From contig NC_039364.1 of assembly GCF_003573695.1 (NCBI RefSeq), forward strand, positions 64,376,256 through 64,440,255: a stretch of DNA of 64,000 nucleotides, given 5' to 3'. The first letter of the stretch is position 1, and each line of letters opens with the position of its first letter. The DNA is from Papaver somniferum. Its lineage: Eukaryota; Streptophyta; Magnoliopsida; Ranunculales; Papaveraceae. The notes under the pieces were generated by a model, which saw only the letters and a program-made list of their open reading frames with translations, made no database searches and was not told the DNA's origin. Below, piece by piece: positions 9,747-20,345 of this stretch. The position numbers and the translations under genes were made by a program.

Positions 9747-12700
9747 ACGCCCCTCTTGATGAACCCGACGGTATGTTGTCTATTGCTGCTTTTTTGTGCT
9801 TATGGCTGTCTAGGGATGTGTTTGAAGATGCTGGTACCTTGTTGAAGCCGTTTGTAATTCCTTTCGCTATTAAATTGGCTCAAGGTGAAAAACTTCCGCT
9901 CGGTAGCTTATTCTTGGGTTTTTTATATTCTAACCTGGACTCTTTAGTCGTAGACTCCAGTGTTTTGAACGGCTACATGAAGATTGAATGCTACGCCAAT
10001 ACGATGTTCCTCCAAGCTCTGATGTGGGAGCGTTTCGGAAACTATGCACCCATTCCCGTAGTGTCTTACAAAGTCTGAACTCTGCTGATGCTCGACGTAT
10101 CTTCCATGAGAAAGACAACGCTAGGATTATGCGCTGGTCTACGAAGCAAATTCAGTCCAAGACACGCTTCATCGACGTATTAGACGACGAGTCTGAGTTC
10201 AATTTCCGTCCTTGGGTGGTGGTTCCTCCTCACGTTTCTCAATTGAAGACTTTCAATGCTGGAGAAAGTAAGTATTTGAAATCCGGTGCTGATTTGAGTG
10301 ATGGCGAAAGATCTTTCATGCTGAGTTGTACTCCCGGTCACATAATATCAACAACGTATGGAGATTTTTCGGTGGAGGAGTATAATATTGACAGAACCGC
10401 CCGTCAGATGGGTATGGATCAATGTGTTCCAACCTTCATAAGGACAAGACCATCAATGGAACAACTTAAGACTTGTTTAGATCACACACATGATGAAGGG
10501 ATCTCCTATTGGTTCCCTTGTATTAATCGAACCACGTACGTGACTCCAGGTTACATGGAATTCTGGGATCAGCAGCTTGAGCGTCTTAATGATTATGTGA
10601 CGGCCTCCCAACCTTTAGTGAAGGATCCCCCTTCTTCTGAGATGAGTGCCTCTCGTCTCAGACTAAGGAATATTTCTGGTGGTGACAAACGAAAGACATC
10701 TCCAGGAGGTTCACCGGTATGTATTCTTTTGCATATTCCTCATACAACTCGTATAATCGTCTTTAATTACTACATCAATTTCTTTTGTAGGAGGGTCGTG
10801 TGTGAGACCTCGAATTGAAGTGAATTTCTCAGAGACGGAGGCAATTGCCCACGGTGGAGAAGGCAGGAGCAAGAATTGCAAGTTGTTTCCCAACACCATA
10901 AAGTCCCCAGTCGCCTTTTTGGTGAGTTGTAGATATTTTTCCGCTGTGACTTCTTCCATACGCATTATCAGGATCTCAAAACCAATATTTGTTATTTGGT
11001 TACAGGACTTTGCTCCGTCTAGTATTGACGGTCTTCGATTATATGCTGCTGAGCAGACGACTTATGATTTGAGCGTTGAAGAAGAAATCGCCGTGAGTAA
11101 TTTCCTTTACCATCGGACATAAAAGTTTCATGTGAAGATGATAATTACTTGATAATATGTCCAGGAGGATGTCATCATGGAGGCGGAAAGTTCTGATGTT
11201 CGACCTTCCTCTGAGAATATAGATGAAGGCGCTTCCAAAGATTCAGATCCAAATAGAAGTAATGAACCCCTTGTCGTTAATACAGACGATCATAATTCCT
11301 CGAGTACTCAGGAGACCTCCAGAGTAAGTATATACCCTGTACCCTCTTCATAGAAGTATGAAAGTGCTGATTTGTGAATGAATGAATGAGAATCTATGTG
11401 TATATATGAAAAAACTTGGTCGAACTTCGTCGTCAGAAAATTCAGAACCCAGTTTTTTACCAAAAACGCCGTAAAATCTTCATCTGGAGTCGGATTTTCA
11501 ATATCTGCATATGTATCCTCAATCCCAGGAAATTTCCAAGCTTTTTTAGAGAAGGTTTTTAAGGTTTGAGCACGTTTAGGGCCTGAAAAAGACGAAATAG
11601 TAAACTTCCAGGAGACTTTCAGAACTTTTTTCAGATTGCATGTTGCCCAATGTTTTGACCACATCTCCTAGCTCGTTCGCCCAATTGCCATGAATTTTGG
11701 CATGTTGTCGAGGACTTCCATACGAAAAGAATGGTATATGAACCAACTCTAGAATCCATACCAATTGCTCCCAGTTCGTCATTGAACGCAGGGCAGTGTA
11801 AAATTTCTTCAGCTGAGTTTCTTTAAAAACGTGTTTCATGACTTTGATGCTACTTGTACACGTCTTAGATGCATGATAAGGAACTTAGATGATGTTAGTT
11901 CACTTACTTTCTTAATTTTATAATCGTATTGGATTTCCATCCTTGAATCATTCTAATCCCATGTAATCTTCGCATTTGGTGCCGAACAACGAAGTTGGGA
12001 ATTATGAATCCAATAATGATGGTTTGGGCAATCCAGGAGTTGTCGGTGACAAGACTTCCATATATATGCCTCAAGATGATGAAGCGCTGGTCGTTGATGC
12101 CGTGGAGGTGGAAGAAACTCTAATTGTGCTTCAGACGGTGGAACCCGAACCCGAAATAGCGGAAGCTACTTCTTCTAAAATTGTCTCTATGATCACCGAT
12201 GTTGCTCCAGTAGTTGAGAACCAGATGATAGTGCATGAGTATCCAACTGCAGGGATTTCCTTTGATCCTCAATTTGGTGAGTTACTCCCGTATCACCAGC
12301 TTGTTGGAGGATTTAGCGTTCCTATCGGATATGTTGCTATGTACAAGGAACTGTGGGAAATGTATGGACACCTTGTTGTCGCTCGGGATCCAGAACGCAG
12401 TTATTTTCTGACGAAACAAGTGGAGGCTATCCTGCGTGTCATAGATGATATCCGGATTACTGCCAGAAATGTTGTTACTCAAGTTGTACTCTTTGATTGG
12501 GAATACAACTTGAAGAATGCTGAAGATCTTGGCTTCAATATGAAGTGGCTCCGTCAAAGACTTGAAGTTATCAGGAAATCAGTAAAGGGCGATGTTCCCT
12601 TCCCTACCAGTGATGTCGTGTTGAAGAAGATGAATGAAGTTGCTGATCTAACCAGAAAGCTGGAGGTGGAAAAGGCGGCTCTGAAAGTCTTGGAGAAGGC

Positions 12701-13010
12701 AGAGGAGCATAAATCTTTCTTCGATGGTTTTCTTTAGTTTCCTTTTCCATAATCCCATGAATTTCTGAACTTCTGAGAGATGTGAGGTTTTCATTTGGGT
12801 TTTGATATTAGCTGGTTTTGGATTGCTAGATGGTTAACGATTTTCTTTTGAATTTGATTGAGATTTTCCTTTAAGTAAAATGAACTGAATTTTTGATAAA
12901 TTGCTGAATTCAAATACTGATTGCAAGTATTGCAAATGTTTTGGAGGAATTGAAATACAATGAAAGAAAATCCTAAATTCCAAATCCAGACATCATGAGT
13001 GCTCAAACGC

Positions 13011-14018
13011 TCAGTACCTCAAATACCCAATAATTTCAGACAAAGCCTTAATCCAATTCTCGTGAATTACTGGCCGGGTTCTGCCATCCGTGTTGACCAA
13101 TTTGTAGTATCCTCCAGTTATGGATTTAGCAACCATAAATGGTCCTTCCCAATTGGAGCTCCTTGCGGAGTGGAGATCTCGTTTAACCGCCTTGAGAACC
13201 AAACTCCCTTCCTCGAATTTGTTCGGCTTAGTAGTTCGCGCCTTGAATATCTTTTGTTGATTTCATGGTTGTGACACGTATGGGCACTGATGTAGAGGAG
13301 AGCACCCAGCATACTGTCTGTCGTGCTTAGCCAGGTCTTCAACAATAAACCTCTTGATAGAATGACCGACTTGGAGAAGATCTGAACCCAACCATTGGGT
13401 ATAATATTGGCGGGGTGAAGTTGTCCATTCATAACTTTTGGTAATTGATAAACCGTTTGTAGGGAGAAGTCCTTGAATCAAAGCATCATATTTGAACATT
13501 GGTAATATTGGAGCATGAAGAGGAATAAGACTTGCCTGAGCTCGAAACCTCTTGACAAAGGTATGTGTATTTCCCCCAGGTTCTTGAGTAAGTCCCATCA
13601 AGGTTTTTACTTCCTCCAGATGCTCAAATGGTGGGGCGTCCTTTACTTCTTCTTCTGACTTGGAGTCTTTGTCGGTGACAGAGTGTGTTGAAAGCTTTGA
13701 AGTTACCCTTCCAACATGAATCCAAGTTCTTCCAAGGATCATGTCATATTCAGGATCTTCTCGAATTATGTAAAACTTGGTCTCAGTGCAGACCAAATTC
13801 TCCGTGACTTTAAGAATGATGAAGCCGTATGCATCTCTGGAGATTCCTTCGTGGTCTCTGATTGTTATGGGAGCATGAGTAGCCTCTTGTCGAGTAATGC
13901 CAGCAGCTCTGAGAGTTTTCAAAGGGATGATGTTGACGGCGGTGCCGACATCAACAAATGCTCTTTTGAATTCATTTCCTTTAATATGCACGGTGGTGAG
14001 CAGTCCCCAGTCATACAT
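13011..14018 (-). pseudogene. E1 protease fused to integrase C-terminal tail, RT and integrase core deleted
   Basis: The protease part carries FVDVGTAVNIIP, the usual D-T/S-G site with Val for Thr/Ser, and later MILGRTWIH, the conserved ILGRPW-type motif. About 100 residues on, the sequence becomes an integrase C-terminal region: FKARTTKPNKFEEGSLVLKA, then NWEGPF and GGYYKLVNTDG, ending HENWIKAL. Between these, a normal element would have some 900 residues of RT, RNase H and integrase. A TGG-to-TGA change at about 13263 breaks the tail where E2 reads Trp. The reading ends about 270 bases from the PMD stop, so the two units converge. Confidence 0.75.
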
Positions 14019-14051
14019 TTCTTTGTCGGTGGCTGATGGTTCATGAGGTAC

Positions 14052-14795
14052 TTATGGAATCAGTAGGCGTTTCCCAGATACTATGTGGTTCAAAGCTGTG
14101 AACATGTCTCCTCTTTGTGCTTTTGATAGATAGAGCAATTCGCAAACATGCTCTATCAATGACTGAACTGCTTCCTTGACTGGTGCTTCAGAAATAGAGA
14201 AAGTCTTGACAGGAAGAGGATCTCTGTGTACTCCTTCGGCTCCAAGGTTAAGTTCTCCTGACTCAACCTTTTCTCTGAATATGCGTTTCAAAACTTTGCA
14301 GCTACTTGTGGGGTGATTGGCGAACCTGTGGAATCGGCAGTAACGAGGATTTTCCATGTCTTCCTCAGTTGGGTCTCTCCTGACGTACAACAATTTGATT
14401 GCACCATCTTGGATCCATGCGTCTAATAGTTCGAGCACTTCTCCAATGGGGAGAGGAAAATCAGGTGCATCATCAGGAGTATCTGTGCGTTGGCCAGGAG
14501 CTTGTGTCTCTGGTTTGTCCTTCTTTTGCGTCTTTGGAGGAGCTGCAATATGCTTGTTCGGGGATTCTGCCTTGCGCTTGCTCCCTTCAGCAGCGTTTGC
14601 AGAGGGATGCAGGTTGTACTGCTTGTTGATCAGACGTCTGCTTCCTTGAGTGTCACGTGATTCCTCAGTCTTTGTGGACTTTGCTCTTTCTAACAGGGCA
14701 GGTGCAGTGGTTGCTGATCTCTTCGCGGCTTCGTGAAGCTCTGAGAAAGTCTGGAATCGAATATTCTCCAATAGAGCTCTGTAAACCGGGAGCAT
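14052..14795 (-). pseudogene. E1 gag, C-terminal part with zinc-knuckle-like motif
   Basis: It continues the gag domain (LLENIRFQTFSELHEAAKRS), then has a Pro/Lys/Thr-rich linker and YCRFHRFANHPTSSCKVLK, a C-x2-H-R-x3-H-x4-C knuckle-like motif of Tat-type elements. It overlaps the gag core ORF in another frame. A 1-base indel near 14812 separates them: D reads VESCINGMIPVY without a break. Confidence 0.75.
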
Positions 14796-15442
14796 GCCGT
14801 TGATACAAAATCTACCAGCTGCTGCTCTGTGACATTTGGGTCATGACAGTCCAGGGCCTGGACTCTGAATCTTTTCACGTAATCATTGGGATTTTCACTG
14901 ACCCTCTGGAACATTCTTCCAAGATCAGAGAGAGTGACTTGCTCTGACACGAAAAAGTACTTCCTGTAGAAGGCGTTGATCATTTCTCCCCAATTGTTGA
15001 TAGTCCCCGGTGCGATGTTGTTGTACCAGGTGTATGCTTTGCCTTTCAAGGATTTTGAAAACTCCTTGAGTCGAACAACATGGTTATGTTCATGCTCTCC
15101 CAAGGCTTCGAGGAAACGAGAGACATGTTCTCGAGCATTGCCAGTTCCGTCATACAAAGTAAAAGTTGGAGAAATGTAACCTTTTGGAAGGGGAATCCTC
15201 ATCGTAGCGGCAGGATAAGGAGGTTGGTGACGATGGACATGTGATGTCTTCTCTTTTCCACGGTTCTCCAGAAGGCACTCCACGTCTTCCCGAGTAATGA
15301 AATTTGATGGTTCCTTTGCTGACGAATCTGCAACTTTGCCAGTTTCATCATCATCCACTGTATGGATTGGGATCACTTCAGGATCAGCAACATCTGAGGA
15401 TTTCTCCTTCTCTTTTCCCTTTTCTTGAGTCTTCTTTGTCAT
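14690..15442 (-). pseudogene. E1 gag core (Retrotrans_gag domain)
   Basis: The acidic and Lys-rich N-terminus leads to a standard gag capsid-type domain: PTFTLYDGTGNAREHVSRFL, KGKAYTWYNNIAPG, FYRKYFFV and ENPNDYVKRFRVQAL. These match D's plus-strand gag (36401-37447) closely. The C-terminal ~40 residues are out of frame after the indel. A stop separates it from the N-terminal piece at 15443. Confidence 0.85.
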
Positions 15443-15751
15443 CTAATCAGTAAGAGTTTTGAGATAATTACACAGCTCCTTCTGTGTAGCATCCATGTCA
15501 GTCATATTCTTTGCGAGAGTCTCTTGCACTTTGATAAGATCAGCAATGGTAGGTGGCGGATTTCCTCTGACTTCTTCAGGGTGTCGACCGAACAGGGGAT
15601 GACCTTCAGCGTGAGGAGGAGTAATGTCACCACCATCAGTGTTGGAGTCCGGAATCGTTTCCGGGATATTCTGATTGTCATTGTTGTTGTTGCTAGTACT
15701 AACGTCGTTTGTGTTGGAACCTGTAACTAACCCAGACCTAAGACCAGCCAT
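15443..15751 (-). pseudogene. E1 gag N-terminus
   Basis: This 102-residue piece starts 36 bases inside the PBS, the expected place for gag. It is Asn/Thr-rich, then has NPPPTIADLIKVQETLAKNM, equivalent to D's LPSIADLMQRQENQAKM. It ends in a stop just before the gag core. In D the two are one ORF, so the stop is a private mutation. Confidence 0.75.
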
Positions 15752-15786
15752 CTAGTGAAATCGTGAGATTGCAAGCGAGAGATTAA

Positions 15787-15805
15787 CCTCCCACTGTGGT
15801 CGCCA
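15787..15805 (-). other. Primer binding site of E1
   Basis: On the minus strand the LTR ends CATTCACA, followed by GAT and TGGCGACCACAGTGGGAGG. TGGCGAC-type sites match the 3' end of an Arg-tRNA, which I recall for Ogre/Tat elements. The tRNA identity is inferred. Confidence 0.7.
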
Positions 15806-15808
15806 ATC

Positions 15809-17983
15809 TGTGAATGGGGAAAAACGATTTGCTGGTTTTTACGGAATTGAAGAGTCGAACGTGTGGAGACTCCTTGAACCGAGCGGAATGTTGAACCTCA
15901 TACAGATGCACTGCAAGAAGGGAGTGCTTTAAGTTCGAGAGATCAATCTGTAAGACCCCGGCCTAAACCAAGAACAATGGCCGTTCCAGAGTCAATTCGG
16001 TCACAAGAGATGATGGGTTGATCTGTAGGAGGGAAGCTGAGAAATGCGTGAGATCAATGCGTGAGATCAATCTGCCGACCAATGGGCGCGGGCCCAAAGG
16101 CACTCTTCCCAATTTTATGTAATTTTGACGATTTTAGATAATTTTTCATAAAATCAAAGGGATTTGTTGAAAACCAAAATATTTTGTTGAAATCAGGGAG
16201 TTTTCATGAAATCAGGAAACCAAACACCAAATAATAATAAAATAATGGGTGTGTGGACCGTCTAGGGCATGGCCGGCCGGCTAGAGCCCGGTCCCACAAG
16301 TTTTCCTAATTTTCCATGATTTTAGAGAAAATACATGAAATTAGGTAATTTTAAGGAAAATTTATAAAATCAAGGAATTTTCATAATTTGAGAAGGAATA
16401 ATAAAATAATGGACATAAGTTGTGGGACCGGCCGCGGCCAAGGCATGACCGGCCCGCCGGAGGTCCCACGACACATTCCCCTAATTTTATCATTTTTTTA
16501 TAAAATCATGTGATTTAGATAAAAATACATGAAATTAGGTAATTTTCATGATTTTAGGGAAAATTCATAAAATCAAGAAATTTTCATAATTTGAGAGAAA
16601 TAATAAAATAATGGAGAGTGAGGTGTGGGACCGGTCACGGCCAAGGCATGGCCGGCTGGTGCTCGGTCCCGCGACAACTTTTCCTAATTTTATTATTTTT
16701 TGATAAAATCATGTGATTCATATAAAAATACATGAAATTAGGTAATTTTCATGATTTTAGGGAAAATTCATAAAATCAAGGAATTTTCATAATTTGAGAG
16801 ATATAATAAAATAATGGAGACGTGAGGTGTGGGACCGGCCACGGCCAAGGCATGGCCGGCTGGTGCTCGGTCCCGCTACACCTTTCCCTAATTTTATTAT
16901 TTTTTGATAAAATTATGTGATTTAGATAATTTCTTTGAAATAAATGAAATTTGCTCGAACGAGAGGATTTTCATGAGATCGTGAAAATAGTAAAAATATG
17001 GTAAAATATAAAATTGGGCGCGAGACTAGTCACGGCATGACTGGCTGGTGAGCCTAGTCCCCTGTCGCTTTTGTTTAATATTTTATTATTATTATTTTCC
17101 CTTCCTATTTTGCATAGGTTCCTCGTTCGTTCGTATTTTTGAAATGCTCGTTCGTGCATTCAAAATGCTGGTCTGTGTATTATCTGCTAATTACACTTGC
17201 ACCATTTTTGTCAGGGCTTATTCGATGCTCAGATGCCTGTTCCGTTGAATATTTATTACTAACCCGTGGAATTCTGCTGGGAAGAACCACAGATTGAAGT
17301 AACGAAATATAACGGGGAATCGTAGAATATTGCTGAATATTCAGGCGATTAATTGACGACTCGTAGAATATTGCTGGATATTCAGACGATGGCTCGTAGA
17401 ATATTGCTGGATATTCAGACGATTTAAGATAATTAATTGCTGGCTCTATACTAGAAGAGCTTCTGTCTAGGAGCATTAATTATCTGAGGGTTGAGCAATA
17501 TGAACTTGCTGGAGTGTCATATTCCTCTTGCATAGTCGGGGAAAATCTGGTTACATCCCGAAGACGTTGTCGCTCTATACTAGCAGACATGCTATCTAGG
17601 AGCCGCCCAATCTTTCGATTCTATACAGTATGAGATGTGTCGTGGCCTCAGCTGAGAGACTGCACATCTTCATCTTCTCTGAGATACTTTCTCCATCAGA
17701 GGTGGCATGAGCTTTCATGCACAGAGACATGAGTCTCGATACTCATCCGATTGCCAGATCCGGAGTAATTACTGAAATTGCTAACTATTCATGAGATGTG
17801 TCGTGGCCTCAGCTGAGAGACTACACATCTACACGTACTCTGAGAGACAGCCTTCTCAGTCAGAGATTTATGACATGAGCTTTCATGCTTTAATGAGAGA
17901 CGTGAGTCTCAGTACTCATCCGGTTGCCGAATCTGGAGTATAGTTTTACAATTCTACCCTTTGTCGAAAATCCACCATCTACA
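15809..17983 (-). repeat. 5' LTR of E1 (2.2 kb, internally deleted)
   Basis: It aligns with 3212-6913 except for a gap after about 16075 that skips to the part equal to 5200 of the left LTR. The junction carries a short duplication (GCGTGAGATCAAT twice at 16045-16072), as end-joining repair would leave. The rest holds the GC-rich tandem units and the 35-bp triplicate. Confidence 0.85.
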
Positions 17984-17988
17984 ATTTG
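17984..17988. repeat. Target-site duplication of E1, right copy
   Basis: atttg pairs with gtttg at 3207-3211. Confidence 0.65.
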
Positions 17989-19063
17989 GTTATTTGTATT
18001 CCAATTAGATCATTTATAGGTTCTCTTGTAATTAATCTAGTTGAGTTTTCATATATTCCACAAGTTCTTGTGTTGAGTATATGAAAGGATACACTATCAT
18101 GTTCTTTGGTTAATGTAGTCATATATTACGTAAGGTTTTCCTTATGTTGAGTATTTGGACGGTTAAGTTAGTCATCTCCATGTGATTGACTTAGTCGTAG
18201 CTCCGTGAGTTTACTTATGTTGAGCACTTTCAATTAAATTGATCACTTTTGTGGTTTGATTTAGTTGCGTATACCAATTGAATTAATCATGTGTTTACTT
18301 GTGGTTAATTTGGTTGAGTTTTGGATATCAAAAATCATTCTCATGGTTTTTGGTGTCCAATAAAAAATCATTCTTTTCTTTCGAAATTAAGGCCGCTCTT
18401 GTTGTTCTCTCGTAAATGACATCAAATGGGGGAGAGTTCTTTTGAACTTGTGCTTAATGGTAATATCTTGTGGGGAGTGCGGCTGTAGAATTTTACAGGG
18501 GTTATCTTGTATCTTAAAACTCCTTGATGAATGCTGTTAGCTTCGGCTATTAGATTGCATCTAAATTAAGTTGGTATGTATTTTTGTTTTGGTCATGAAA
18601 TGTCTCTTGTGGAAATTTTATTATGATCCCATTCTTGTACCTTTGCCAATTTTATTGACAAAAAGGGGGAGAAATATTGTAGTTCACACTACAAATACAT
18701 ATGGTTTTCGGATCATTGTGTAAGGGGGAGTGGTTTCCATGATCAAGATGGAGTATTGACTAAAGGGGAGTGATACATATCACCGTAGTATTATTGTTAA
18801 AGTCATGATACAATTGGACTTTGATGTTATATAATAATACTATGACACTGTATAATAATGATCGAGAATCTCGATTTCTCTCATTGTTATAGCTACAGAT
18901 CTTCAACAACGATGGTGCTAAACTTACAACCTTTGGGATCATTGGAGTACTTGGAAGGACGAAGATTTCAAGGAACGTTGAAGATTAGACTATGGAATAG
19001 GAGCCACTAAAGTTTATCTTTTTTGTATTCCATATGTATTAATAGTTTTGTCACTAAAGTTGA
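17989..19063 (+). other. Non-coding interior of element A, right of E1
   Basis: It continues the TTATGTTGAGC-type repeats, then carries GACAAAAAGGGGGAG-like purine runs at about 18660, 18722 and 18762. This region is typical of the 3' end of Copia interiors. A homologous stretch lies on the minus strand at 55500-55690. I see no supported gene. Confidence 0.6.
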
Positions 19064-19075
19064 CAAAGGGGGAGA
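19064..19075 (+). other. Polypurine tract of element A
   Basis: CAAAGGGGGAGA lies one base before the 3' LTR start TGTTAG. Confidence 0.85.
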
Positions 19076-19679
19076 TTGTTAGAGCATAGCTCGGTCAACC
19101 TCGCATGCGTTTCTATCTTAAGCATGTTTGTCAATGTTAGTGATCAAAACTATAAGTCTTGATTTCTATCCTACATAGCTAAGTCTCGGACTAGGATAGA
19201 AAAGTGTAGTTGAGCTCAAGGACTTCATGGCGATTCATCATACAACGACGAAGATCTATACAAGGAACCGTGGAACTTCATCAACAAAAAGGTATGTGGA
19301 GACTTGAACTTATCTATCACTCAAAAGTCCATCTTTTCTATCTCCTACTTCTTATGAGACAAAAGTCGTATGCTATATAAACTAGATCATACACATTTGA
19401 TATTTCGAGCTGAGCATTCATTGCTTATCTTTTATCTCGAAATCGTGTGTTGGTAAAGCGTTTCTCTTTGATCAAGTTTATCTTCACCTAGTGACGAAAG
19501 TCATGAAAAGTTTCAATCACTTTGAGAATTGCTCTGACGTGAATCGGTCTGTGAATAACGGCTACATAGCGTCCTCTGAGAATGTCTCAATGATTGAAAT
19601 GAGAGTTTAGATTACATAACCATGTATTCCTTGAACCGAAGTTTCCGAACTTTGTTGATTAAGAGAAATCAGGAGGATT

Positions 19680-19865
19680 GTGGAATAGGCTTGCCAAGTC
19701 CGCGAACTGTCGGAAGTTCTCGACCGAGAATTTTTGCTGGGATTTTCCAAATACTCGTTTGTGAACTTAATAGGCTTGCCAAGTCCGCGAACTGGCGGAA
19801 GTTCTCTTTCCGAGAATTTCTGCTGAGTTTGGAAAACTCAACCAATTAACTTAAGTCCGCGAACT
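19680..19865. repeat. Tandem repeat in the variable part of A's LTR
   Basis: Two long copies contain AGGCTTGCCAAGTCCGCGAA plus CTGTCGGAAGTTCTC (starting near 19686 and 19771). A third partial AAGTCCGCGAACTTG follows near 19853. In C and the solo LTR, the same interval holds unrelated GTATGCATAC repeats. Confidence 0.65.
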
Positions 19866-20336
19866 TGTTTGTGAACTTAAGAGGTTATGATCTAAAGATG
19901 TGCTCTGAACATGAAACATTAAATTACTAAGGAATGCTTTATGCAAACCGTGGCTATAATGTTCATGAGCCGATTCAATCGAGTCGAATCATCTTTGCTT
20001 CAATTGTGTCTTGTGTAGTTACATAAGATCTCATAGCAACTGAACAACTCTTTAACTAGTTCATTTGAGTCAATTGAACTAGTTATGGTGAAGAAGAACA
20101 AGGTTAATATGAAATGCTCATATGGTTAACCTTTTGGGTTACTATGTTGAACCGACATACGCGTACACGTTTGGGCATGGTTTTCACGAACCCAGTAAAC
20201 GTTTACCCAAGTGTGTGTGACAAGCTAAGTTTTCGATCTAACGGTTGAGAAATATTATCTTGAATCTAAATCAGGTTTTCGTCTAACGGTGAATAAGGAT
20301 TGCTTTGTAGCTAAGGCAAAACCCTGATTTAAAGGC

Positions 20337-20345
20337 TATATAAAG
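20337..20345 (+). promoter_or_regulatory. TATA box in A's 3' LTR
   Basis: TATATAAAG lies about 1.26 kb into the LTR, in the expected U3/R position. The minus-strand homologue is CTATATAAAGG near 33722-33732 in C's LTR. Confidence 0.65.

Larger units (their letters stand above)
7240..12737 (+). pseudogene. Plant mobile domain (PMD) gene inside E1, antisense to the element, disabled
   Basis: Inferred exons are leader about 7240-7361, 8158-9058, 9752-10716, 10791-10921, 11006-11092, 11165-11323 and 11979-12737. Splice sites are GT-AG, and E2 supports the same model. The start is uncertain (ATG 8308 or 8350). The PMD hallmark is coded near 8830-8925: W-C-x-P-x-THTF, then WGEFTITLEDVVALLHLP. LCLWLSRDVFED and LMWERFGNYAP follow. 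The last exon encodes a charged C-terminus ending SFFDGFL. Damage seen: TGG to TGA at 9037, an LTR-like insertion at 9064-9746, a 1-base deletion near 10057, a 2-base deletion near 10801, and loss of the acceptor AG before 11979. PMD proteins occur in host silencing factors (MAIN/MAIL family) and in transposons. The biochemical role here is unknown. Confidence 0.85.
3212..17983 (-). mobile_element. Element E1: Ty3/gypsy-type element carrying an antisense PMD gene
   Basis: In element (minus) orientation the order is 5' LTR 15809-17983, PBS 15787-15805, broken gag 15751-14052, protease and integrase tail 14018-13011, an opposite-strand PMD gene (7211-12737), PPT 6914-6927 and 3' LTR 3212-6913. 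The LTRs begin TGTAGATGG and end CATTCACA. The flanks are gtttg (3207-3211) and atttg (17984-17988), a 5-bp target duplication with one mismatch. RT, RNase H and the integrase core are absent. The knuckle type (CxxHRxxxHxxxxC) and PBS suggest the Tat/Ogre side of Ty3/gypsy, which I infer rather than prove. Confidence 0.85.

Noticed and set aside
7211..12737. PMD gene as an aminotransferase, a label often given to this family
   Set aside because: No PLP-binding Lys motif or aminotransferase fold signature is visible. The W-P-THTF...WGEFTITLEDV pattern is that of PMD.
13716..14036. Plus-strand ORF over the E1 protease (also 48410-48772 in E2)
   Set aside because: It is the reverse reading of the protease. 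The minus strand has the recognisable motifs.
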